Of a DNA stretch of 64,000 bases, positions 1-13,073 are shown piece after piece. Source of the stretch: Myrica gale (Eukaryota > Streptophyta > Magnoliopsida > Fagales > Myricaceae). Both the position numbers and the translations under genes were made by a program. The notes under the pieces are model-generated. The model was not told the origin of the DNA and made no database searches. It worked only from the letters and a program-made list of their open reading frames with translations. The stretch is taken from contig OZ005600.1 in the NCBI GenBank assembly GCA_963930655.1, positions 8,869,501 to 8,933,500 on the forward strand, written 5' to 3'. How positions within the stretch are numbered: position 1 is the stretch's first letter; each line of letters begins with the position of its first letter.

Positions 1-856
1 ATTTTTGGACTGGAAAGGTTTTTCTTGGTAGTTGGTGGTTGTTTGTGGAGTAGGTTGGGTTGTTTGTGGAATGTGTTTGGTTGTGGGGTGTATAGGTTGA
101 TGGAATGGGAAGTATGTCCTTGCTGTTTTTCTTATGTAGTAAAACATGCTCCTCCTGAATTTTAGCTAGCCCATAGGCTGTGATTAAATTTGGGGGGTTA
201 AACATTCTCACTGGAAGACGAATTTTATCTCTGAGCCCACTTAAGAAGCAACTCAATTTGTAAGTCTCAAAAAGCCCACGCAACCTGTTTGAAAGAGTTT
301 CAAACTGGCTTTTATACACTTCCACACTAGTGACCTGTTTGAGTCTAGTTAACATCTCCATTGGGTCATCATATGCACTAGGACCAAATCTGGTCAGAAG
401 AGCTTAAACAAACTCTTCCCAATTACGTAAACAACTAGAAGCTTCCAAGTCTTGAAACCATATTAGAGCTTGACCTTCTATATGATAGGGAGCTAGTAAA
501 AGACGGTGAGTGATGGGAGTTTTGTGAAAATTGAAGAACTGAGTAGTTTTATACAGCCAACAATTAGGATTTGTTCCATCAAACCTTGGAAAGTCCAATT
601 TGACTGATCTGAACTGTAATCCTCCTGGTTCGGCACCTCCTCCACTTCCTCCTGGTGGTGGGTTCTGGGGACTAACCACAAGCATCTCCTCAGGCTCCTT
701 CTCCTTCTCCTTGTTCTTGAGCAAAAGCTGCATGTTCACGGTAAGAAGAGCTACTTGTTGTACTAATTCATTCATCATTTGCTTCTGATCTTCCTGTTCT
801 TTCCTCAACAGGTTGATATTCTCCTAAACCTCCTTGGAGCAAGTTCCCTTAGCCAT
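1..856 (-). pseudogene. LTR-retrotransposon gag region, broken by two in-frame stops
   Basis: The minus strand reads as a plant retrotransposon Gag (capsid) region. A start codon at 856-854 sits 15 bases after a primer-binding-like site. The frame then runs through a charged coiled-coil-like stretch, a Gly/Pro linker, the capsid motif FPRFDGTNPNCWLYK and continues (LTRFGPSAYDD, then LRGLFETYKLSCFLSGLRD) to the window edge. That order matches plant Ty3/gypsy-type Gag. Two stops interrupt the same frame: TAG at 826-824 (codon 11) and TAA at 404-402. Both could come from one substitution in a Gln codon (inference). No zinc knuckle, protease or polymerase is visible because the element continues past position 1. 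It is probably immobile unless helped in trans. Confidence 0.8.
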
Positions 857-870
857 GGTAGGATCGTAGT

Positions 871-882
871 GCTTTGATACCA
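871..882 (-). promoter_or_regulatory. Primer-binding site, initiator-Met-tRNA type
   Basis: The minus strand reads TGGTATCAAAGC two bases after the LTR end. Most plant LTR retrotransposons use TGGTATCAGAGC, complementary to the 3' end of initiator tRNA-Met; one base differs here. Its place between the LTR and the gag start fixes the orientation of the element. Confidence 0.75.
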
Positions 883-884
883 AA

Positions 885-1430
885 TGTAACAGCACCGTAG
901 GGAATTTGTAAGATTTATGTAAGGTTCTCAAGTGTATTGATGTAAATGCTGAAATTGTATTGAATTCAAAGAAAGATAAGGGCCAAATTCGAGGTTTGGC
1001 CAACCTCCATACAGAAGAGATGAACAGAGATATAGAGAGAGAGAATCCTGATAGGTTTTCCGATACACCTCTTCCCCCGACGTACTCCCTATATGAAACC
1101 AATCTAACTTCCTAACAGACTCGGCTAACCGACTCGGCCGAATACCAAATGAAATGAAAATACAATACTGAAATGAAAATGCAATACTGCTGGGCTTAAC
1201 TCAATCGGACCCATTACAAGCCCAACACTCAACACATAATACTCAATCGGACCCACTACAAGCCCAACACTTAATCGCCCATCACGCATAAAACAGAATG
1301 CCTCCAGCTGGATGTCTTCGTGTCTTCGTGTCTTTGAAGTCTCTCGAATCTCTTCGAAGTCTCTCTTCTTGCAGTCCTTCACCCTTAGCAACCCTAATCT
1401 CCTTCCCTATACCCAGTCAGTCGTGTAACA
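885..1430 (-). repeat. 5' LTR of the gag-bearing retrotransposon
   Basis: On the minus strand the segment starts TGTTACACGACTG at 1430 and ends CTGTTACA at 885, giving short TGT...ACA ends directly before the primer-binding site. It is 546 bp, within the normal LTR range. The second LTR and the target duplication lie outside the window, so insertion age cannot be judged. An open frame crosses from the LTR into the gag start, but its LTR part resembles no protein I recognise. Confidence 0.65.
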
Positions 1431-1602
1431 AAGGAGCTGTGTGTCCGATCTTGGGGATTGTGAGAAATTATCGGAATAAATTATTGAGGTAATTTTCCAT
1501 TTGGTAATGAGAAACTGTTTTTAATCTAACGACAGCCATGCGTCTGGTCTTGGACCTTGAAAATGTTTTCGTTGCTTTCCAGAAAACCTATCCTTCTGTA
1601 AG

Positions 1603-1743
1603 AGGAAGTTTTGTGACAATATGGCTTGTAACCCAGTCCAACATGATAGGAGCACACATATTGAAGTTACTAAGCAATTTGTCAAAAACAAACTGCATGT
1701 AGGCCGACTTTATGCAAACAATGTAAAAGAGGTGGACGTGTAG
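1603..1743 (+). pseudogene. Ty1/copia polyprotein C-terminal remnant
   Basis: The plus strand encodes FCDNMACNPVQHDRSTHIEV followed by TKQFVKNKL, then drifts and stops with TAG at 1741-1743. Copia polyproteins carry a motif of the form CDN-x-NPV-x-H-x-R-x-K-H-I-E-V in the RNase H domain, followed by a helix such as DRHFIKEKL, so the match is specific. Several residues between CDN and NPV are missing. This is a short relic with no detectable LTR. It lies 450 bases downstream of the last recognisable exon of the SNF2 gene, in a tract that also holds a second retroelement. Confidence 0.65.
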
Positions 1744-2194
1744 ACTTTCTTTTACAACCTAAGCAAAGTGGGGATATATGTTACCTTTGCTAGGGATGTT
1801 GATGGGTATTAATGTTTTAATTTTGTTGTTACTGTGAGACTCTATTACACTTAAAGGTACATATGCAATTTTTAATCAAAATAAAATAGATAATGCACTA
1901 ACAAGAAGAACCTTGATTTTTGTTTCCCCCTAACTATTATTCCCTCTCTCTCTTTCACCTTTTTCCTTCTTTTTATTACTAAATTAATTTGCATGTAACA
2001 ACTATTGGTCTTTTACAAAACACTGATGGAGCAGCAATTGATGGCAGCTAAACAGTACCTGTCCTTTATGATATAATTCTTTTATGTAAAGTACCTTGGC
2101 CTTTCTCCCGTAATGGGTCCAAACAAACGCACCCAAAAGTTGAACACTAAAAATAGCATGCGACCAAACTGCAAAGTGACAGAAAGCAAAGGAA
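1744..2194. other. Spacer between copia remnant and SNF2 gene
   Basis: AT-rich sequence. I searched the minus strand for the C-terminal continuation expected in CHR24 homologues after the last exon and did not find it. No other feature is seen. Confidence 0.5.
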
Positions 2195-5100
2195 TCACCT
2201 AATCACTTCATCTTCTTCCTGTACAGCTTGAACAGGTGCTGCCTTGGAGTAGAGTAAACTGTGGTGACTGACTCCTGCTATACCTTGAGTTTCTAAGAAC
2301 CCTATGTGGGCTTTCAGAAAGGCATCCCTGATATAAACAAAGACAAATCACTCAGCTAATGCAAAACTGAAGAGGATGAAAAATGATCACGAAACAGATC
2401 CAGATTTATTAACATATTATCAATAACATAGGCACAAGTAAAAAACGTTTACAATAAATAGATTGAAGTGACATAGAATCAATAGACAGTACATTATATG
2501 CTGGCAATCATGCTCTTCATGTAACTGCTGCTGGGTAACAGAGACATCAAACCCCTGTTCTGGGAGACTGAAAAGTTCCCGAAGATCCTATGAAAAAGAG
2601 TCACAAATTAGTACAAACATCAGATCCTTAAGCCAGTAATGATCCAGAAAATCTAGCTATTTTCTGAAGTACACACCTGCTGGCTAAAGTAGCGGATTTG
2701 TTCTTTGTGCTCAGTTGCAGTTTTAAACAAGCCTCCTTTGAATATCTAAATTATAAATCAAGCAGTCAAATAAATGACCTTTAATGCCAGAAATTTTAAA
2801 GGGATGGTTGGACCATACTCTCAACACATACATAGGTAGGCTAATGAGCATATTAACTGTCATATTATCCCTGAACCCCATCATAGAGAGGTCTCGTATT
2901 ATAGGCCTGGAAGAATGTTTGTCAAATATAAGCAAACAAAAAAGTTCCAATTAGAACAGTTAAATCCTAAAACACAAAAAATAAAATTCAAAATAAAAAC
3001 TTCTTATTCAGATTGAACCAATGAAGGTTTTCTAAAAATATTGAAACTCGAACAATCAGAACTGTCAATGGCATAACTTAAAAAATGCCCAACCAACAGT
3101 CTTTCCATATATGCAGCAACATAATTAAAACCTCAAGCAAACAACAGGGACCAATTTCTCTTCTCATGCTCAATGGCATCATCATACATTCTCTCTATAC
3201 ATCTTGAATAGAAAACAAAGGGAAATGTATTTCACCTGCTTCCTATATATCTTTTCTTCAACAGTTCCGCAAGTCATTAATCTGTATATTATGACATCCT
3301 TCTTTTGCCCTATTCGATATGCACGATCAACACTTTGGTTATCCGTACTGCACAAATAAAAACATTTTCAGACTTAGTTAACAATGATTCACAGGTGATT
3401 CTGTTTGCTTCCCTGGGAAGCAAAATGTTCAGGGAAAACCATAAAAACACAAATCAAAATCACAAAAAAAAAAAATGGAAATCAAGAATGATACAAGAAA
3501 AATGTGCCTAATTCCAAAAGAAGCCATATAATTTGAATATTAGTACAAGCAACAGTAGAACTAGAAATTCGAAGGGAAAAAAGCAATACTGTGACCAAGA
3601 GAAAGAGCTGGTATGACAGGGTTCAATGCATAACATGAGCCCAATTCCTTAGGGGAAGCCTAACCAATTGGAAGCAAGAAAAAGATCGTTTGTGGGGAAG
3701 CCACTCCCTTATCTAGTTCTTTAGTCACAACAGGCGTAACTGATTCTTAAAACTACATAACTGATCCTCAACAACTGCCTTGAACTTTCTGTTGTTGCCA
3801 CAGCTTTCCCATGTGTATTGGTTATTATAAATAAAACACATCTTCTTCGAGTCTTTCCTCTAATGGTGGGCAAAAGTATTCCTATAAGTGAAATTGGGGG
3901 GCTGTTTGATTTCAACAGCTAGTAACCACTCCCCTCTCCCCCAGTGGGTGTGAGAGGGGGTCTCTCTCTTTGTTACAGCCTTCTATTTCACCATTACCAA
4001 TCATAGTTCTACTACTAAACTAACTTCTTTATGATTACATTCCATTTTTTCCAAGGAGCAAAAGAGATGGGCTGCTCACAAGGTAAGAACGTATTGAATA
4101 TAGCCTGATAAGCGACCAAATATGATAAAAAGCTAGCATCTTCTAGTGAAATAGATATTACAGGTGCATGATGAACAAAGAACCAACCTTAGAAAAAGCG
4201 ACAAACGCATGAGCGTCTGCTCAAAACTGGAATATTTATTCATTTGTTTTGTCTTAAGTGAAAGGGAATAAATTTATGTTTATAAAATTACAAAAAAAGA
4301 CAAACTAGCTCCCGTGATGTTATCAATAGAGGAGATTATTTTCATGATTGTTGGATTCTACTTAGTTCTGTAAAGTGCAAGAATTGTTGGTTTCTGAAAG
4401 CCCTCTAAATACAAAAAGAAAATGCCACCTCAAAAGTGTACCTGGGATTCCAAGCAGGATCCACTACAATCACCCGGTCTGCTCTGGTTAGTGTAAGACC
4501 TAGACCACCAACTTGAGATGTCAAGAGAAATATGGGAGCCCCCGCACCTTCTTGAAAATCCTAAAAGATAACAGGAGCAAGAGAGCTGTGAAGTTATATC
4601 AAACTAAATAACTCGTACCATTTTGATAATGTAGGACACTTACGTTAACAATCTTTAGTCTGTCACTAGCTTTTGTGGTACCATCGATGCGTAGGAACTC
4701 GTAACCTCTGGATAATATTGAATCCTATCAAAACAGGTCACCAATAATTTAACACAAGCAAAAGCCCCATACAACAACAAGTTCCAAGTCAAGAAGAGGT
4801 CATGCAACTCAGCCAGACCTTCACTCTTACAGCCTTATCTCACCATTTCAAGTTCCTAAGCTGACTTTTATGACATCATTAACGGAAAATCCAAAGTTTT
4901 GTCAAAATCCAAATCTGTTCGACAATCATGATTTTCCAAAATGTTCAATTAAAAAAGGGCAGCAGGAAAGGTCAATCTAAAAGCAAACGTCTCAGTTATA
5001 CTCCCGCATTGCGAAAAACTACATCCCATGTGAACAAAGTTAAATATTGATATTCATGGAAGATATTTACAATGTTCAATCGGCTCAATAGCATGCCACA

Positions 5101-8100
5101 AATATAACATATTCAAAAAGGAATCTTTCATCTGCAGAGAGTATACCGCGAATGTTTCAAGTGTACCTTCTAATGATTTAAACGAACTCTACAATCAGTA
5201 TAAATAACAGCATAGCCAAAACTTCAATATCAAACCAGCAGATAAACTATGATCATACAGATCTTATGAAAACAATGATAGCATAACTCCCATGAATTCT
5301 AATGAGGATTTGCCTCCAGAGTCGGCTCCAGCAAGGGAACTCTCGAGGAATCATTCTTAGCACACAAAAGGTAAAACATGTTTTCTGGTAACAAACCATA
5401 TCATACTAACAATCGTAAATAAAATGTGTAAATGTGTCTGAATATATCAGGGGAACTAAACGGACACAAATGCAACTTGAAAATATGCATAGTAACTTAT
5501 GCCAAAGAGCACTACCATTGTAATTGGCGACCTATGATTAATAAAAGTTTCATGGATATCAGTATCTAAAAATTGATAACCATCCTACACTTTTTTAAGG
5601 AAAAACACTTCGTCCTCAATTACTATCAGCAAAAACATAGATAACCAAAGGCATATACTTGGATAAGAGAACACCAGCCAATTCCAGTAGTCTAATTATG
5701 CACTTAATTGGTACCTGCCATTGCCCTCCACTCCAAGTATACTTCTCCTAAACAAAACTCAATATGATAATGACGAGAACAATGCCAAGATATATCCATT
5801 TTCACTAAAACAAGACGCTAACAATAATCGAACAAAACTTTTCCAGTTTCCTATATTGCCTGCTGCTTTAGACAAATATTAAAAAGAAAGCAGACTTGGA
5901 ACTAACCTGGATAAGATTAAGCATCTTACGAGTCTGGGAAAAGATGAGAATGCTATGTCCCTCAGTTATCAAGTTATCCTACACAAAATCAATGAACATT
6001 TATACTGAGTAATCAACTTAAACATTCCGACTTCAATTTTAATTTACGGCATTCCTCACCAATAATGACAATATTAAGGAGATTTTGCATGAGACATTGT
6101 CATGGTTCTCTTCCAAGTCATCTGCCTCAGCAACATCAGCAATGTGCATCGCCAATTTTTCAGCCACATTGACATCTTCTGGTTTAAACATAGACTCCAT
6201 CCCTTCCAACAAGTCTTCCGCAGCTCTCTTTGTCAAGAGAAGTGGATGATCACATATTTTCTTCAAAATCTGTTCCACAGCATTTTATATTTGATTATCC
6301 TCTTGTCGATTTTCTGATTTTATGGTGCCAAAAATTCAGAGTAGCTCAAAACAAGATACGAGCATGACAATTTGTCCCTGTACCTCTGCTGACAGAAACC
6401 CAAGAATAAGAGCAAGAAATGCATGAAAGATTTAAACAAAGAAACACAGAAAAATGGAAAATTTGGGCTGATGCCAAATGACAAATTTTCCATGGAAACA
6501 TCCAAAAATTTATGTATACATTGAAGCTCGTGTCCAAGCATAGTGGAAACTTTCTAACATAAGAAGTAAAACGACCTGTTTATGCATTAAAGCCACTGCC
6601 TAAAAATTTAACTTTATAAAGTAGAATGGACTGTTGAGAAAATATAGGGGATAAAATTCAGCAACAATATTCCATTTTCTGCAAAAGAATGGTACATGCA
6701 AAGGAAAAATGCACTGCTATCGAAGGTAGCAAAACAACAACCCCAGCCCCAAAGATGAAGAATTGCATATCTGAAAACAAAAGAAGAGATCCAATTCATG
6801 CATTGTGAAGCCAGCTCATGTAAAAAAGAAGGGAGTGGGAATTCTATTATTGCATTTAAAAGAAAAAAGGACTAAAGAATGCTATGCAACGAGATAGGCT
6901 CTTGGATTTTTGAGTATGGTTGAAACCTCATTTTGTGGATGTTAAGATTATTATTGCAGACAAAGAGAATTAAAATTTTCAGTCATTTCATGAGTAATTT
7001 GTGAAATAACAAGAAAAAATACCTCCAAACATTAAACAATCCCACATGTTTAACTAAACTAGGGAAAAATGAATATCCTCAAACAGGCTATTGTCCATCA
7101 TCTCTACCAACTATTCTAGATAAAATAAAACACCAAGACCTTAAAAAAAAGAGCATCAGGACTAGTGATCCAAAGCATGACGAGATATGGAACATAAAAA
7201 GGTAACTCAACAAAAGGAAACATCAGGAACAAAGGATAATGAACAGTACAGTAAGTGCAGCCAGTGGCGAGCCATCAAAAGCTGAAAGAACCAGCTCACT
7301 CTTCAAAAAAGCTTCATAAAGTTGTCGCTACACCATGTAAGTGAAAACTATGAGATCAAAACAACAATTTAAACGAAACACTACAGGTAGATGAAAAGAA
7401 CGTTAGACTGGGAAAAAGCAGATCATACCTGACAACTGGTTAATCTTAGCCACACAATGACCTCATTCTTCTTAGAAAGTTTGGCTGTTGTTTTGGTATT
7501 ATCTTCACTAAATACCTCACTCTTTAAGCGACGCAAAAAATAAGGTTGAATACGTTCTCTTAGCTCCTGTTGCAAAAGGTATTACCAACTTATTATCATC
7601 CCAGTCTCCCATTTAAGCAACACTTTTAACAGCTACCTGTGAGAAAGAAAGGAAAAATAGGATGCAACCACAAGTACCTATGACACAAAAGATGCATATA
7701 GATAGGGAACTTACAGAAGTATAGTATACCACAACTATCAAAGACAGAAAGTGACATCCAGAAAGTTCTTTTTCCTTTCCTTTACAACAGATACATAAAA
7801 GGCTCTCATGGCATTCTTAGCAATAACAATCCGTGGCTATACTATTATAGTACATAAGAACCTCACTGGAAATCAGAACATCATTCATAAGTTGTAGCCA
7901 ATGTTTGCAAATGTACGAGTTTTAAAAGTTCTAACATCAATATTCAGACAAAAGTGGCCACATTTTCACCCATCAAATATGGAAGTTCCAAGAAGAAGCA
8001 GATATTTATATCTGCATATCTTGCCTGTCGAGAAACGCAATCGCAGACTGAAAACCTCCACCAAATTATAGTTTAGCAAGAAAATTCACAGGTCTAATTT

Positions 8101-11100
8101 CCTTGTTCCTCAGTACACTAATGCAAAGTGTATGATCATTACTGATGATATAAGAAAAACTTAAAAATAATACAACAAACACTGGTTGGTACTTATATGG
8201 GGACCTACAGAAAAGTAGTGTCAGTTTTTTCCGATAAATAAATTGATCAAAACAGAAAGTCGGTGTTTTACTATCAGCCACAGTTGCACATTGTTTCTAA
8301 AGTATATAGTCCTATCCTTCAGTCTTTCTAAACTTTGATAGAAACATTACACTATAATGCAACAAAGTCAACACCCTTTATTAGAATAGCTTCTATTAAG
8401 CCTCTCCACCTATCCTCTTTTAATTTACTCTCCACCTGATTTTTGTCGGTTTTTTCCGATAAATAAATTGTTCTTCTTGTTTTTGGAAAAAGTTAAACAT
8501 GAAGAAATAAAACATGTAAAGATGAATCTTCCTAACGAGATGTTTCAAAGGTCCCCTAGGGATCATGAACATTTTCATGGCTACTAATGGTATCAATAAG
8601 TGCAATGCCAGTACATAGCATCAGGTGCAGCCCTTTTTTACCAGTATTACAAAAGAATTCAGAATCTCATGCAAGATGAACATCTAGAAAGCGGTAGTTT
8701 CAAACTGCACCGAGGGGAACAAAGAAACAGGATAGACAAACAATCAAACCAATATGGTGGAGAACAGACTACTGCCGAAATCCATTTAGAAATACAAAAG
8801 AATACTGTTACAGTTCTTCTTTGGCATGTGCAACAAGGTATTCATTTGTAATATTTGAACTTAAAACCTATATAACTTTGTCTACCAGAAACAAAGGCTC
8901 AGCTCAAGAAGCACAAACCACTTTCTGACAATATGAGAACATCAATACCTTTGCAACTGCTGAACCAATACGCTTTTCCCTATCTGAAGCCTTTTTCTCA
9001 TTTCCACGCAGAATGGCATACTCAAATTTTTCCTTAAACCTGAGACACTCCAATATTTCATGCCACAAGAAGCGTAGATGTAATTCAAGACATCTGTAAC
9101 AAGAATTTATTACCATTTCTTGTCACCCAGTAGGTCAGGACAACAGAAGTTGAACAAGGCCCACAACTCCTAGTGCAAAGTAAAAACACAAAATTTAAAC
9201 AAGAGAAAAAAGCACAATCATACAAGACAGCATCTAAATTTGAACAGAAATGCCCTGCAATCACAATGGACTACCGGTAGACATTAACAGAAAGGAACTA
9301 CGGATTATATCATGAATGCCATACAAGATACCTTCAGATTGTTTTGTAATGGTGTGCCACTGATGATGATACGTTGACCACTTGGTATCTCAAGCAAACT
9401 TTTGGCTCTCTGCGTACTAGGATTCTTTACTAGATGCCCCTGGAGTTATAAATGGAGTAAAGCAGATAGACTGTTGTGCTAAGGTCAAGTGGAAACAAAT
9501 TCCTATACAAATGCAATTGCAAACGAAGAGTTTCATAAAAGATTTGGAATAATTATAGGAGTAGAAACGGAGCAGGGCTGAGATGCGCCTCCTTTTGATG
9601 TTTGATAGAAAATGCCGAACTCCCTTGTTTATCTAAAACATTTACAATTCTGAGAACAACATTAATCTGCATTACTTGTCAACTACTTCAAAAGATCTGA
9701 TGTCCCAACAACAAAAACTAAAGGGTCAAAACACTCCTTATTTACTCACCCTTGCAATTGACCAAAATCTACTGTGTAGGGAAGACAATTTTTGTAAGTA
9801 CTGCTACGTAAAAAAACTCACTTATTGGGTTCACTCGAACTGTGGAAAAGAAGAATAAAAGTTGTCTTGAATTTGTAATTGTATGGCTTCAAAAGACTTC
9901 AAATTCCCTTATTTACCTCTATCCAGTTTTCCAAAAATCAACACAGCTGACTCAAATTAGTCCACGGACCCAATTATTGTGTAGTGTGACACGGGGTATG
10001 AACAAAGGGTTTCAGTTTGCGTAAAAGTACACGAGCATATGTATGTCTTTCCATAAAATAGTAGTGCAGTAGAGTTGCACACAAATAAACTCACGGATGC
10101 ACAAGCACAGAGACAGCAACATTTTTTGTTCATTTTTTTGGTGGAAAGAGAGGGGGGAGGGTGGGGGGGGGGGATATAATACCTTAAATAATAAAAAATC
10201 CCTATTCTTGGCAACAATAAGAAGCAACTAAATACCTCATCAAGTATCATATAATCCCATGTAACCCTATCTTCACTTCCCTCATCATCAAAGTAGTTGT
10301 CCCCCCGCAAAGATTTCGAGTTGTTCCGTACAATATCATAAGTTGTGAGAAGAACCCTTTTGTCCTGCAAGGAGCCAACAAATGGAAGAAAACACAACCT
10401 CATCATGCCACCCAACAATTAGCAAGCAAAGAGAAGGACACCAGAACCCAATAGCACCACTTCTATAGAAACTATAAACCATCAAAATCACAAAGTATAC
10501 ATTTTATGGAATGCTTAGTTGATTTTGAATTCCCCATTTGAGCAATTAACCACCCTATTTGAACTGAGGAAGAGTGTGTGATTCGAATTCATGTATTCCA
10601 GACTTGCATAAGATTATTGAACTGCCAAGTTTCAAGTTCAATTTGATGCATAGATGTAGTTTGATGCCTAGCGTACGTTTTACATTAATATGCCAATTCA
10701 GATTTAGTAAGCAGAAAGGACATCAAATACCTGAAGTATATACTGGAGCTCATATTGTCGAGCTTTTGGACAAGTTCCATAGTACCTACATGGAAGAAGA
10801 ACTTGGTGATTGCAATTGGTGAACAAAATTAATACCTGTTATCTTTGTACAAAAAATGACAGGACATCTAGAAAAAAAAAACAAGCCAAGCAGCCTTACT
10901 CTCTTATCTTCTCAGAGAGCCCTACAGCTGATAATTCTTTAATCCAATGGGGCATTAGTGTTTTAGGGGCCACAATCAATGCCCTCTTGATCAAACGTGA
11001 ATGAAACAATCCAGCTAAGAAACCACAAATCTGCAATTGGAAACAAACCACAGTCGGTAAATATTAAATAGACTAAAAGGTTATATTTCCTGATAAAGCA

Positions 11101-12758
11101 TATCCCATTTCTTTACCTGCATAGTCTTCCCCAGCCCCATGTCATCCCCCAAGATTCCACCCTTACCCTGATAATGCAGAGACCATAGCCACCTTAATCC
11201 ATCACGCTGGTGTGGATACAACATTTTGGCAATCTTACTAGGCAACTTGTTAAGTATATTTTGAGCTGCTAAATTTAATAGAACCATCATCCTGCAAACC
11301 ACAATCAGAAATACAATCATCCAACAGGTCGGCACCATCTGAATCGCCATCCTCATCTCTGAGCTTCTTCCCCGGCCTCTCTGTCACCTTAACCATTTTC
11401 TTGCCACTCAAAACAACACAATCATCCTCCTCACTGTCCTCTCTTTCTTCAACTTTAGATTGTTGCTCAGGCTTCTTATCCATCCTTTGAGGTTGAGGAT
11501 AACTATTCTTTACTCCACTATTTGTCTTCATCCCATGTACCCCACCCTTAAAACTAGCATCCTTGGAGTTAAACCCTTCCCCTTCTTCAATTTCAGTAAC
11601 ATAAGGCTGCCCTTTGGACATTAACTTCGCACCCACCTTTCTGGGTTCATTTCTATTTTGCTTCTCACTATTGTTCTTCACGCCATGCACCCTTTTACAA
11701 TCAGAAACATTCCATAGATCGTTCTTCTCCTCAGGCTCCTCTGCAAAATTCTCCACCCTACCACCAATAATCTGGATTGCATCCGACGAGGAATCAGATG
11801 CTTCAGACGTAAGTGAAAAGGAAGACCCTGCACTTGCATATTCAGGCAAATAACCTTTCTTCTCTTCACTCATTTCTTTCTCACCCATCAAATCCAAGTC
11901 ATCCTCAACTGGGTCAATCCTCTTTGGCACCCGCTTCTTCTCAATGGACAGAAAACCGAATTTAGCGCTCAAATCATTGAGGATATCCCTAATCTCATTG
12001 CCACCCTCACTCTCGCCAACACACGGGCCTACATTTCTGGGTGGTGGTGAATCAAAATCAGTAAGGTCCTTAAATTTTGGCTCGTCAAGCACCACTCTAT
12101 TATGAATGCTATCATCTTCACCAGTTGAATAATTACATAGACGCCGCCTGCCTTCGATCTTAACCTTAGCCGGCCTTTCTTTCTCTGGAAACTCATCCAA
12201 ACAAAAAACCGTACAAATAAGAAAACACAACTGATTTCGTAGACACATCCAGAGCTTTGAGAATGTAAGATTAAGAAAAGAGAGAAAGAGGGAATACCGT
12301 GAGGAGAATCAAAATCCGTGATTCCTGAGAATTGGGGAATACTCCCATCGTCGCCGCTGTTGTTGGTGACCTTGGATGGCCCCGCTTCTACTTCTTCTGT
12401 GTGGCACATCAATCCAAACTTTACAGAATAAAAAGGAAAGTTGAAAAAAAAAGTTACTGAGAGAGAGGGCGAGTGGTACCCAGAGGAGAATCGAAATCGG
12501 TGATTCCTGAGAATTGGGGAATATCATCATCGTCTGTGGAATACAGCATTCAATATTCGGTCAAAATTTTCAAGCTGAATAAACAAAATTCCCAAAAAAA
12601 AAAACTAAATAAGCTGTCAGAGAGGAAAAGAGAAGGAATTGAGGGGTACCGGAGGAGGGCTTGAAGAATGGTTTAGGAGGAGCGGAGAGGTCTTGAAGGA
12701 GACGATAATGACGGTCGTTAAGGCTCTGTGGTTTCGTATTTCTCTTCTTCTCCGCCAT
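2195..12758 (-). CDS. CHR24: SNF2-family DNA-dependent ATPase, CHR24/ERCC6-like (frameshifted, 3' end missing)
   Basis: Probable nuclear SNF2 translocase of the CHR24/ERCC6-like group (chromatin remodelling, repair). Exons read on the minus strand: 12758-12650, 12533-12480, 12396-12298, 12184-11117, 11030-10900, 10785-10731, 10364-10236, 9439-9332, 9169-9114, 9039-8949, 7566-7429, 7327-7250, 6269-6060, 5978-5907, 4724-4644, 4560-4442, 3347-3236, 2745-2677, 2587-2493, 2327-2195. All splice sites are GT-AG and every phase matches except inside exon 4. Visible motifs: N-terminal [17 protein letters not shown], acidic linker, Walker [10 protein letters not shown], Walker B DEGH split by an intron, [19 protein letters not shown] and DRAYRIGQ. 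In exon 4, ACTTAACAAG (11255-11246) has one extra A relative to the expected reading; as given, the frame ends after 398 residues, before the ATPase domain. The last exon runs to TGA at 2197, but AG|GTGATT at 2200 looks like a donor, so about 90 more residues would be expected. Either a recent pseudogene or a sequence error. Confidence 0.88.
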
Positions 12759-13073
12759 GTTTTTTTGTTCTTCGCCTCAGCTCAGAGGAAGAAAGTTAAG
12801 AGAACTGTGTTCGGAAGTGTATGGGTTGCGGTATTTAGCGCACATCATTGGAATTTGGCGCTCGCTGGGATAATTGAATTTTGATACTGGGAAAGGAAAT
12901 ACAAGTTTTAACGTTAATTTTTATTTTTCCGAGCCTTCCACTTCTATTGGATTACCCCGGTCTACCGCTACCCGCCCTGGAAGGATAAAACAAACATATT
13001 TCTTCGTTTTCAGAACAAATTCACATAGGCAGAAGAAGAGATGCTTGTACTATCTTTCAGAAGTAAAATTTTA
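12759..13073. other. 5' flank of the SNF2 gene
   Basis: Putative promoter and 5' UTR of the minus-strand SNF2 gene. I see no convincing TATA box, which is common for housekeeping-type genes. No other coding sequence is supported. Confidence 0.4.

Noticed and set aside
8600..11004. Plus-strand frames inside the SNF2 gene (8600-8851, 9676-10024, 10574-11004)
   Set aside because: They lie in introns or opposite exons of the minus-strand gene and resemble nothing.
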